Shown: piece by piece, positions 1-4,927 of the stretch
Layout: the number at the start of each line of letters is the position of its first letter
Position numbering within the stretch: the first letter of the stretch is position 1
Source of the DNA: Desulfatitalea sp.
GTDB taxonomy: Bacteria > Desulfobacterota > Desulfobacteria > Desulfobacterales > Desulfosarcinaceae
Reading direction: 5' to 3'
DNA length: 6,460 nucleotides
Assembly: GCA_018224505.1 (NCBI GenBank)
Contig: JAGTVD010000168.1
Coordinates: 1 to 6,460 of the forward strand
Made by a program: the position numbers and the translations under genes
Notes under the pieces: generated by a model
The model's database searches: none
What the model was told of the DNA's origin: nothing
Seen by the model: the letters and a program-made list of their open reading frames with translations, nothing else

Positions 1-205
1 GGTCCATGGCGCACAGGGCGTTCAGCAGCGTCTCAACCCCGTAGGTATTGCCTCCGATCCGTTTCGCCACCGTGTCGGCATCCATCTCTTGCCTGCCGAT
101 TACCGTGAACAGTGCCAATTTCACGCCCGTGTGCAGAGCACAGGTTTTCCAATAGCTTCCCGACAGTTCGAGCAGGGCGGGTTTGGTCCAGGCGGGTTCT
201 TTCAT
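1..205 (-). CDS. SAM-dependent O-methyltransferase-like protein, N-terminal fragment
   Basis: Only the first 68 codons are in the window; the gene runs off the left edge. The start is the ATG at 203-205, preceded by a GGAG Shine-Dalgarno (complement of 214-217) with 8 bases of spacing. The fragment begins MKEPAWTKPALLELSG. It continues with a helical stretch (about residues 10-38, including SYWKTCALHTGVKLALFTVIG-like residues) and a segment (about 42-66, DADTVAKRIG then GVETLLNALCAM) that reads like the winged-helix dimerisation domain at the front of hydroxyindole/caffeate-type O-methyltransferases (dimerisation domain of the Methyltransf_2 family). The catalytic Rossmann domain is outside the window, so substrate and even methyltransferase activity are inferred from this N-terminus alone. 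It lies 98 bases downstream of the sulfite-oxidase-like gene on the same strand. Confidence 0.6.
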   Translation of the reverse strand, partial: MKEPAWTKPALLELSGSYWKTCALHTGVKLALFTVIGRQEMDADTVAKRIGGNTYGVETLLNALCAMD

Positions 206-246
206 CGTCGCAGCTCCGTTTGATCGCTTATTGGGCGTCATCTGCT

Positions 247-274
247 TTTAAACCTCTTCCTTCAATTTGGTCAG
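247..274 (-). promoter_or_regulatory. weak sigma70-like promoter candidate before the methyltransferase
   Basis: On the minus strand, CTGACC (complement of 269-274) and TTTAAA (247-252) are separated by 16 bases, each matching the sigma70 consensus at 4 of 6 positions. The predicted start site near 240 would give a leader of about 35 bases. The 98-base gap also contains an 8-base palindrome GCGTACGC at 278-285. The match is weak, and read-through from the upstream gene is equally possible. Confidence 0.22.
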
Positions 275-303
275 GGGGCGTACGCTTTTCAGGAAGATTT
301 TAA

Positions 304-1347
304 TCACCGGATACGGACGGTGATGGCATGTTCATGAACCCCATTGTTGCCATACCCCAGCACATTCCAGGAAGCATTCATGGGTTGCTGCTCTCCTCGG
401 GCATCGGTGGCGCGGGCCATAATCGTATAAGCCCCCTCTTTTTCAACGTGCCAGACAAATTGCCATTGCCGCCATGCAAAGGTTTCATGGGGTCCGATGA
501 ATTCGGCCGCCTTCCAACTACGACCACCGTCCATAGAGACATCAACCGCCTGGATTCCTTCTTCTCCACCATACGCCGCGCCCAGAATCACGACCGGCCC
601 TGTCGGCAAAACCTCGTCCTGTAAAGGTTGGGTGATGATGGACTTGAGCTTGAGGGAAGTGACAACTTCCCCGGCCTCAGGGGCTTTTCCTTTTTGATAG
701 ACGCGATAGACCTTGTCCATGAAGAAACCTTCGAAAGGCCGATCCATCAGCGTGATCCGTTGCAGCCACTTGACGCAATTGGCGCCGGTCCAACCAAGGG
801 CCAATGCTCTGAGTGGATACCCGTGCTTTAAGGGCAGCGGTTCACCGTTCATTTCATAGGCCAGCAGGCTTGAGGACATGGCTTTGTCAAAAGGAATACT
901 GCGAATGAATTTTACCCCGGCAGACCCAAGTGGCTTGTCGAGCCCCTCAAAAGCCACGTGTTTCGTTGTGAGGCCGGGTTGTGCCCTGTTCAGTATATCC
1001 TTCAGCCATACGCCGCCGAACACTGCGTTGCCCGCGCCGCCAATGGTCCAGGGGTTTCCCGTGGCTTTTTCTGCGAGCAGAGAGCGCCCGTTGCCGGAAC
1101 ACTCGAGTGTATTGGAAACGATCGCCTTCGGCATCCGGAGGATTTGGTCGAACGTCATGTCCAACGGCATCGCCACTTCGCCATCAATTCTCAGTCGCCA
1201 CTCTTGGAGCGAAATTTTTTCTGAGGGGATCTCGCTTTGATTGCGATCGAAGAAGACTGCGTTGGCCGTTATCCAGGAACGAAGCGACGGAATTGGTGTT
1301 TCCGCATTCAGCGGCCTTTCGGACATGATCCGCATCTTGTTTTCCAT
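304..1347 (-). CDS. sulfite oxidase-type molybdopterin oxidoreductase, no export signal
   Basis: The 347-residue product has the two-domain layout of the sulfite oxidase family: a molybdenum-cofactor domain (about 25-205) and a C-terminal Ig-like dimerisation domain (about 225-345). The family's active site can be read off by comparison with vertebrate sulfite oxidase. The Mo-ligand cysteine is Cys83 in LECSGNGR. Arg35 (FFDRN), Arg88, Trp100, Tyr164 (LAYEMNGEPLP), His175 (HGYPLR) and Arg293 (FAWRQW) sit where the sulfite-binding residues are expected. Sulfite to sulfate is therefore the best guess, though related oxidases act on other substrates. There is no heme b5 domain, no twin-arginine leader and no signal peptide, so it is probably cytoplasmic, unlike the exported SorA/SorT types. 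No cytochrome partner gene is adjacent. The start at 1347 is supported by GGAG 8 bases upstream; in-frame Met5 and Met8 are alternatives. It probably has its own promoter at 1380-1409. Confidence 0.85.
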   Translation of the reverse strand: MENKMRIMSERPLNAETPIPSLRSWITANAVFFDRNQSEIPSEKISLQEWRLRIDGEVAMPLDMTFDQILRMPKAIVSNTLECSGNGRSLLAEKATGNPWTIGGAGNAVFGGVWLKDILNRAQPGLTTKHVAFEGLDKPLGSAGVKFIRSIPFDKAMSSSLLAYEMNGEPLPLKHGYPLRALALGWTGANCVKWLQRITLMDRPFEGFFMDKVYRVYQKGKAPEAGEVVTSLKLKSIITQPLQDEVLPTGPVVILGAAYGGEEGIQAVDVSMDGGRSWKAAEFIGPHETFAWRQWQFVWHVEKEGAYTIMARATDARGEQQPMNASWNVLGYGNNGVHEHAITVRIR

Positions 1348-1379
1348 GATTGCATCTCCATTCCGGTGTTGTTGAAAAA

Positions 1380-1409
1380 ACCATAACCGTTGGATGGGAA
1401 AAAGGTCAA
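1380..1409 (-). promoter_or_regulatory. sigma70-like promoter for the sulfite oxidase-type gene
   Basis: Read on the minus strand, TTGACC (complement of 1404-1409, 5 of 6 consensus) is followed after 18 bases by TATGGT (complement of 1380-1385, 4 of 6). The predicted start site near 1373 leaves a leader of about 25 bases that contains the GGAG ribosome site of the gene starting at 1347. Position and spacing fit well, but this is a pattern match only. Confidence 0.5.
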
Positions 1410-1488
1410 CCGTATCTTACTGAAAACGCCTGCATGCTTCCGGGTGCTTTGACGGCGCCACCGGTGCCGCCCGGCCATTGCACACCTA

Positions 1489-2199
1489 TCACATAAACGT
1501 CCGTATAATGTCTGCGAGGTGTCGGGCCCAGTGCGAATACGCCGCCGGCCCCGGATGAAATCCATCGGCGGCCATGAAATCCGGTTCAGGGGGGAAGTCG
1601 TGCGACACCACACGACAGCCGCCGCAGCCTGTAAAATGGTGTTCCAGTGCAAGATTCAGGCGCTTGGCGCGCTCGCCCAGGTACCATCTCAAAGGCTGCG
1701 GCAACGCTGGAAACAAGTGCATCGGCGGAACGCTGGACAGTAGGATGTGCCGACAATCGAATTTCCTGTTCGCAATATCGATAAGCTGTTCATGGCGTGA
1801 GATCCACTTTTTCACGGAGGTTCCCCGGGTGGTGTCATTGACGCCTACAGACACCACGACGACATCCGCCTTTCCAGGCGCTGCCGTCGCCAGAAGGGCC
1901 AGCACATCCTTGATGGTACGGCCGGTTTGGGCATCCAGCTTCCAGGTGACCCTGAAATCCCCGCCAAGAAAGGCAACGAGCCGGCCCGACAAGGCTTGTC
2001 GCTGACACCGGGCACCCACACCCGCGGCGGCCGAGTCGCCGATAATCATCAGGCGCAGGTCCCGTCCGGACCCGAAAATACCCGACCGCTCACCCGGCGG
2101 CTCGGGCAGCCTGGGTGTCACCCGACGCACATGAAGTGCCTGGGCAAGCAACAGCGGCATCATCAGGATTGCGAAAGCATAGCCATTGTCCCGCATCAC
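1489..2199 (-). CDS. SGNH/GDSL-family hydrolase with N-terminal membrane anchor
   Basis: The 236-residue protein carries the SGNH hydrolase blocks in order. Block I is GDSAAAG at 54-60 with the nucleophile Ser56. Block II is the glycine in QTGRT (Gly93). Block III is GVND at 119-122 with oxyanion-hole Asn121. Block V is DGFHP with Asp212 and His215 as the other catalytic residues. Family members hydrolyse esters (lipids, acetylated sugars, thioesters); the substrate here cannot be told. Residues about 7-22 are hydrophobic and followed by HVRR, which suggests an uncleaved signal anchor. The proline-rich linker PRLPEPPGERSG then leads to the catalytic domain. The start is either GTG at 2199 or ATG at 2196; an AGGGGGG ribosome site lies 7 or 10 bases upstream respectively, and an in-frame stop a few codons earlier rules out a longer protein. 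It is divergent from the Nudix gene and has a good promoter at 2331-2359. Confidence 0.88.
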   Translation of the reverse strand: MMRDNGYAFAILMMPLLLAQALHVRRVTPRLPEPPGERSGIFGSGRDLRLMIIGDSAAAGVGARCQRQALSGRLVAFLGGDFRVTWKLDAQTGRTIKDVLALLATAAPGKADVVVVSVGVNDTTRGTSVKKWISRHEQLIDIANRKFDCRHILLSSVPPMHLFPALPQPLRWYLGERAKRLNLALEHHFTGCGGCRVVSHDFPPEPDFMAADGFHPGPAAYSHWARHLADIIRTFM

Positions 2200-2308
2200 G
2201 GCGTCGCCCCCCTGTTATCCAAGTGAATTGTGTCCTGTGCAGATGTCTGCCAACGACATGAGCACCTGACAGTTGCCTGGGCGGCAGGGCCCATGGCATT
2301 CGAAAACA

Positions 2309-2318
2309 ATTGCGCAAT
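2309..2318. promoter_or_regulatory. 10-base perfect palindrome, candidate operator
   Basis: ATTGCGCAAT is its own reverse complement. It lies about 6-15 bases downstream of the start site predicted for the minus-strand promoter at 2331-2359, a typical place for a repressor to bind. No cognate regulator gene is in the window. A second short inverted repeat, GCAGA-TG-TCTGC at 2239-2250, lies in the same leader. A palindrome of this size can occur by chance. Confidence 0.3.
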
Positions 2319-2330
2319 GGCTGCAAACGG

Positions 2331-2359
2331 ATTATGGGCGCAGTTGTTTCCATTTTCAA
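2331..2359 (-). promoter_or_regulatory. sigma70-like promoter for the SGNH hydrolase gene
   Basis: On the minus strand, TTGAAA (complement of 2354-2359) and CATAAT (complement of 2331-2336) each match the sigma70 consensus at 5 of 6 positions and are 17 bases apart, the optimal spacing. The predicted start site near 2324 gives an untranslated leader of about 125 bases before the SGNH start, long enough to hold regulatory structure. Confidence 0.55.
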
Positions 2360-2380
2360 GCCCTTCTGTGGTAGTCTAAT
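2353..2380 (+). promoter_or_regulatory. possible sigma70-like promoter for the Nudix/metallo-hydrolase pair
   Basis: TTTTCA (2353-2358, 4 of 6) and TCTAAT (2375-2380, 5 of 6) are 16 bases apart. The -35 box overlaps that of the opposing promoter, so the two would compete for polymerase. The predicted start site near 2387 lies just inside the first ATG of the Nudix gene. Either translation then begins at the second ATG (2399) or the real promoter is elsewhere. Confidence 0.3.
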
Positions 2381-2383
2381 CGC

Positions 2384-3076
2384 ATGGATCCAGTTGAGAT
2401 GACATCGGGGTGCCGGCTCAAATGCGACGACCGGCTGCGCCGGCAAATCCAGTGCCGGCTTCAAGCGTTTGCCCACAAGGACCACGACCAGAGCCGCTTG
2501 CGGCAAGCGGCGGTGGCGATTACCGTGGTGGACGTCGACCAGAGTTCATACGGAGAAGAGATATCCTCTTGCCGCGTCCATGCGGCGGACGCCGCCATCA
2601 TTTTGACCCGGCGCTCGCCCCTTCTCAAGCACCATGCCGGCCAATGGGCCTTGCCCGGCGGGCGATCGGAGCAGGGAGAGACCCCTGAGGACACCGCTTT
2701 GCGGGAGCTCCAGGAGGAGGTCGGCCTCTCCTTGACCCGGGACCGTATCCTGGGCCGTTTGGATGATTTCACCACCCGCTCCGGGTTCATTATGACCCCC
2801 ATCGTGTTCTGGGGTGGGCCGGAAGTGGACTTACAGGCCGACCCCCGGGAGGTGCGATCCATACACCGGATTCCCATTCGGGAGTTCCTGCGGCCCGATG
2901 CGCCGATATTGGAGGATCAACCCTCCCACCCGCACCCGATCCTCTACATGCCGGTGGGCAACAGCTGGATCGCCTCCCCCACTGCTGCCCTGCTTTACCA
3001 GTTCAGGGAGGTGGCCATATTGGGCAACCCAACCCGCGTGGCTCACTTTGACCAGCCGCGGTTCGCCTGGCGTTGA
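2384..3076 (+). CDS. Nudix hydrolase, CoA-pyrophosphatase type
   Basis: The 230-residue protein contains a perfect Nudix box (G x5 E x7 REUxEExGU) at residues 93-115, with the metal-binding glutamates in RELQEEVGL. Directly before it, residues 74-93 (LTRRSPLLKHHAGQWALPGG) resemble the signature of CoA pyrophosphatases of the NudL/UPF0035 group. Lys82 and Leu90 stand where that signature has Arg and Phe. Members cleave CoA or acyl-CoA into 3',5'-ADP and a phosphopantetheine product; that substrate is inferred here. The C-terminus has an AHFDQPRFAWR segment that I associate with this subgroup. No signal peptide is visible, so it is probably cytoplasmic. The start is uncertain: the ATG at 2384 has no clear ribosome site, and the ATG at 2399 (Met6) is an alternative; the conserved domain begins only near residue 40. 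The metallo-hydrolase gene follows after 60 bases, suggesting cotranscription. Confidence 0.88.
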   Translation: MDPVEMTSGCRLKCDDRLRRQIQCRLQAFAHKDHDQSRLRQAAVAITVVDVDQSSYGEEISSCRVHAADAAIILTRRSPLLKHHAGQWALPGGRSEQGETPEDTALRELQEEVGLSLTRDRILGRLDDFTTRSGFIMTPIVFWGGPEVDLQADPREVRSIHRIPIREFLRPDAPILEDQPSHPHPILYMPVGNSWIASPTAALLYQFREVAILGNPTRVAHFDQPRFAWR

Positions 3077-3136
3077 GTACCCCTTGAACTTTCAAAAACA
3101 ACCCCGCAACCGGTCGAGGCCGGGAAAGACCGATCC

Positions 3137-3979
3137 ATGAAGCTGATGCGTCTGATCCACCAAGCCACCGTGAGCACCCTGACCCTTCCGCCCCATCACT
3201 CAACCAACGGTTACCTGATCGGCGGCGACGGCGAGGCCTTGCTCATCGACCCCATTTTCCAACAGGGCAACCCCCTGGACACCTGTTTGCAGGAAAACCG
3301 CATCCGCTCCATACGATATGCCGCCGTCACCCATCCGCACCCGGACCACCATGGCGGTATCGACCCATTATTGAGCCGGCACGGGGGCCGACTATTGTGC
3401 CACCGGGACACCGCCGAACCCACGGTGTTCCGCCTGACCGACGGTGCCCGGCTCAAGCCGCTCTCGGGCGGTGAAAGCATTGAAGCCGGTCCTTACACCT
3501 TGCAGGTGCTGCATACACCGGGCCACTCACCCGCCCATCTCTGTTTTTACATCCCGCAGGAGGGAATTCTGTTTTCAGGCGACACGATCCTGGGCCGCGG
3601 CACCTCCATCATTTCACCCCCCGAGGGCGACATGGCCGACTACATCACCACCCTCCGCACCCTGGCCGCCATGGATATCCGCATCATATGCCCCGCCCAC
3701 GGTCCAGTCATTACCGAAGGCGTCCGGGAGCGCATCGACTGGTACATCGCCCATCGCATGATGCGGGAGGCGCGGGTCGTGGAAGCCCTGAAGGAAGGCC
3801 TCTCAACCCCCTCCCTAATCACCCGCCGGATCTACGATGAAGCCGATTTCCGCATGCATGGCCACGACCTGCAGCCACGGGCGGAAAGGACCGTGCTGGC
3901 ACACCTGGAAAAACTGGAAAAGGAGGGCGCGGTGGTCCGGCAGGCCAATGCAGACAGCCCCCATTTCCGCATCGTGTGA
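3137..3979 (+). CDS. LACTB2-like metallo-beta-lactamase-fold hydrolase with winged-helix C-terminus
   Basis: The 280-residue protein has the full metal-binding set of the metallo-beta-lactamase fold. His66, His68, Asp70 and His71 are in THPHPDHHGG, His130 is in TPGHSPAH, Asp149 in FSGDTILGRGT and His188 in AHGP. The stretch after Asp149 (ILGRGTSIISPPEGDMADY), the segment YIAHRMMREARVVEAL (203-218), and a terminal winged-helix-like domain (about 215-280, ending HLEKLEKEGAVV) match the LACTB2 subgroup rather than glyoxalase II. Human LACTB2 is a single-strand-specific endoribonuclease; bacterial relatives are mostly uncharacterised, so RNA, thioester or lactone cleavage all remain possible. The ATG at 3137 is preceded only by a weak GGGA/AAAG-like ribosome site, and ATG at 3146 is an alternative. 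It is probably cotranscribed with the Nudix gene upstream. No convincing terminator follows. Confidence 0.87.
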   Translation: MKLMRLIHQATVSTLTLPPHHSTNGYLIGGDGEALLIDPIFQQGNPLDTCLQENRIRSIRYAAVTHPHPDHHGGIDPLLSRHGGRLLCHRDTAEPTVFRLTDGARLKPLSGGESIEAGPYTLQVLHTPGHSPAHLCFYIPQEGILFSGDTILGRGTSIISPPEGDMADYITTLRTLAAMDIRIICPAHGPVITEGVRERIDWYIAHRMMREARVVEALKEGLSTPSLITRRIYDEADFRMHGHDLQPRAERTVLAHLEKLEKEGAVVRQANADSPHFRIV

Positions 3980-4082
3980 TCGCTTCGCCCTTTCAAACAT
4001 CGCGGCACCCTGAAAAAGCGCCCCTCAAAGCCGTAGCGGCCGATGTATGGCAACGATCTGTATTCCTACCCAAACCTCGCAG

Positions 4083-4103
4083 GGGCGGGTTTCACGGCCG
4101 CCC
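4083..4103. repeat. GC-rich hairpin, possibly a degenerate intergenic palindromic repeat
   Basis: GGGCGG (4083-4088) pairs with CCGCCC (4098-4103) across a 9-base loop; a shifted pairing GCGGG/CCCGC (4085-4089, 4101-4105) is also possible. The left half, in the context GCAGGGGCGGGTTTCA, resembles the arms of GC-rich palindromic repeats scattered between genes in many proteobacteria. Only one copy is in the window, so repeat status is inferred. No T run follows, so it is not a standard terminator. Confidence 0.3.
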
Positions 4104-4116
4104 GCGTAGTTCACGT

Positions 4117-4162
4117 AAGTAAAGGGCATTGAGTGTGACTTTGCACTATCCGCCCTTTACTT
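4117..4162. repeat. perfect 11-base inverted repeat with 24-base loop
   Basis: AAGTAAAGGGC (4117-4127) is exactly complementary to GCCCTTTACTT (4152-4162). Within the loop, AGTG (4132-4135) can pair with CACT (4144-4147), extending the hairpin to 15 pairs with an internal loop. The 3' arm is followed by TGGTCC rather than a T run, so a rho-independent terminator is unlikely. It may be a binding site, an RNA processing structure or a miniature repeat. Confidence 0.6.
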
Positions 4163-4230
4163 TGGTCCATCGCGTCGTAGGTTTTTACCTGTACCTATTG
4201 AGAAATCGGGTGATCACTCAGCAGGACAGC

Positions 4231-4259
4231 CTGCAATCGCTCGTCGGAACCATTATTAT
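4231..4259 (+). promoter_or_regulatory. possible promoter for the small TPR gene
   Basis: TATTAT (4254-4259) is a good -10 box, 5 of 6. The -35 position 17 bases upstream, CTGCAA (4231-4236), matches only 3 of 6. The predicted start site near 4266 gives a leader of about 54 bases containing the small hairpin GGCAC-cat-GTGCC (4274-4286) ahead of the ribosome site. An activator or another start site may be needed. Confidence 0.33.
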
Positions 4260-4319
4260 GCCTTCAAATCGCGGGCACCATGTGCCATGCGATTCGGATG
4301 AGGCGATAGAGGAGGCATC

Positions 4320-4838
4320 ATGCGCACCAAATCTGAAAATGGCAATATCGTTTTCACATTCGCCGTGTTAATCCTATCGGCCCTTTTGGCCATGACCACT
4401 TCAGCGCTGGCCGCAGGCAGTCCATCGGTCGGTGCACCCAAATCACGATCTAGTGATGAAAAACGCCAGCAAGCCAATATCCATTTTCGTCAGGGAGAGG
4501 CTTATGCTGAAAAGATGCGCTACAAGGAGGCGGCCAGGGAGTATGAAAAGGCCGTTCAAATCGACAGCGGCTATGCCGAGGCCCACAGCAACCTCGGATA
4601 CAGCTACCGCAAGCAGGGGCTTTACGATGAGGCCGTAGCTTCCTATAAGCGGGCCATTGCGTTAGATCCCGAATTGTCTGAAGCGTATGAATATCTGGGA
4701 GAAGCATACGCGGAGATGAAGAAATTTGATCTGGCCGAAGAGCAGTTGCGGGCTCTGAAGCGTCTGGATCCCGATGAGGCAGAAGCGTTGGCGGCCTTCA
4801 TCCAAAAAATGAAAAAAAGTAGCTATGGATCTAAATAA
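4320..4838 (+). CDS. small exported TPR-repeat protein
   Basis: The 172-residue protein starts at an ATG preceded by a strong GGAGG (4311-4315). Residues 1-31 look like a Sec signal peptide: charged MRTK start, hydrophobic core about 11-26, likely cleavage after Ala31 in SALA-AGS. There is no lipobox cysteine. After a short polar linker come three consecutive tetratricopeptide repeats, about 51-84, 85-118 and 119-152, each with the W/L-G-Y-A-F-A-P pattern and ending in DPE/DPD-like turns. A short basic tail (KMKKSSYGSK) closes the protein. TPR arrays are protein-binding scaffolds; the partner is not evident, and the location should be periplasm or outside. It is a single-gene unit bounded by a structured spacer and a terminator at 4882-4912. 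Alternatively the hydrophobic stretch could stay as a membrane anchor. Confidence 0.87.
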   Translation: MRTKSENGNIVFTFAVLILSALLAMTTSALAAGSPSVGAPKSRSSDEKRQQANIHFRQGEAYAEKMRYKEAAREYEKAVQIDSGYAEAHSNLGYSYRKQGLYDEAVASYKRAIALDPELSEAYEYLGEAYAEMKKFDLAEEQLRALKRLDPDEAEALAAFIQKMKKSSYGSK

Positions 4839-4845
4839 TTGTCTG

Positions 4846-4868
4846 TCCACAAATTGGCCATTTGTGGA
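4846..4868. other. hairpin just after the small TPR gene
   Basis: TCCACAAAT (4846-4854) and ATTTGTGGA (4860-4868) form a perfect 9-base stem with a 5-base loop, beginning 8 bases after the stop codon. No T run follows on either strand. It sits 13 bases before the terminator stem and may protect the mRNA 3' end or act as part of a bidirectional termination region between convergent genes. Confidence 0.55.
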
Positions 4869-4881
4869 TGGGAACTAAACT

Positions 4882-4912
4882 AAGGGCGGGAGAACCCCGC
4901 CCTTTTATTTTT
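4882..4912 (+). terminator. rho-independent terminator of the small TPR gene
   Basis: AAGGGCGGG (4882-4890) pairs perfectly with CCCGCCCTT (4896-4904) over the 5-base loop AGAAC. It is followed by TTATTTTT (4905-4912). The stem is 9 pairs, mostly GC. On the opposite strand the stem is followed only by TTAGTTTAG, so it would be a weaker terminator for the converging gene ending at 4928. Confidence 0.9.
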
Positions 4913-4927
4913 CTCACCTGCTGCCGA

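Larger units (their letters stand above)
3980..4319. other. 340-base non-coding spacer with several inverted repeats
   Basis: No convincing gene is present. The short frames lack ribosome sites and family-like sequence. From left to right the spacer holds GCCG-tag-CGGC (4030-4040), a GC-rich hairpin (4083-4103), a perfect 11-base inverted repeat (4117-4162), the palindrome GTGATCAC (4210-4217), GCAGG-acag-CCTGC (4221-4234), a promoter candidate (4231-4259) and GGCAC-cat-GTGCC (4274-4286). The density of dyads suggests structured or regulatory DNA/RNA, but no known riboswitch or small RNA was recognised. Confidence 0.5.

Noticed and set aside
878..1240. Several plus-strand frames of 88-120 codons opposite the sulfite oxidase-type gene
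   Set aside because: They lie entirely within a gene whose active-site residues are all recognisable and have no ribosome sites or domain patterns.
1454..1471. Near-palindrome GGCGCCACCGGTGCCGCC after the SGNH gene
   Set aside because: Eight of nine positions pair, but there is no room for a loop and no T run, so it is not a terminator; in GC-rich DNA it can arise by chance.
2384..3979. Idea that the Nudix and metallo-hydrolase genes are a broken fusion gene
   Set aside because: Each has complete domains at both ends, its own start and stop, and a 60-base gap with no leftover coding sequence.
4043..4132. A 29-codon frame (starting MYGNDLYSYP) in the spacer before the small TPR gene
   Set aside because: No ribosome site precedes its ATG, and it runs through two inverted repeats, so its translation looks incidental.
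4129..4371. An 80-codon frame overlapping the spacer and the start of the small TPR gene
   Set aside because: It starts at TTG inside a hairpin loop, has no ribosome site, and overlaps a well-supported gene in another frame.
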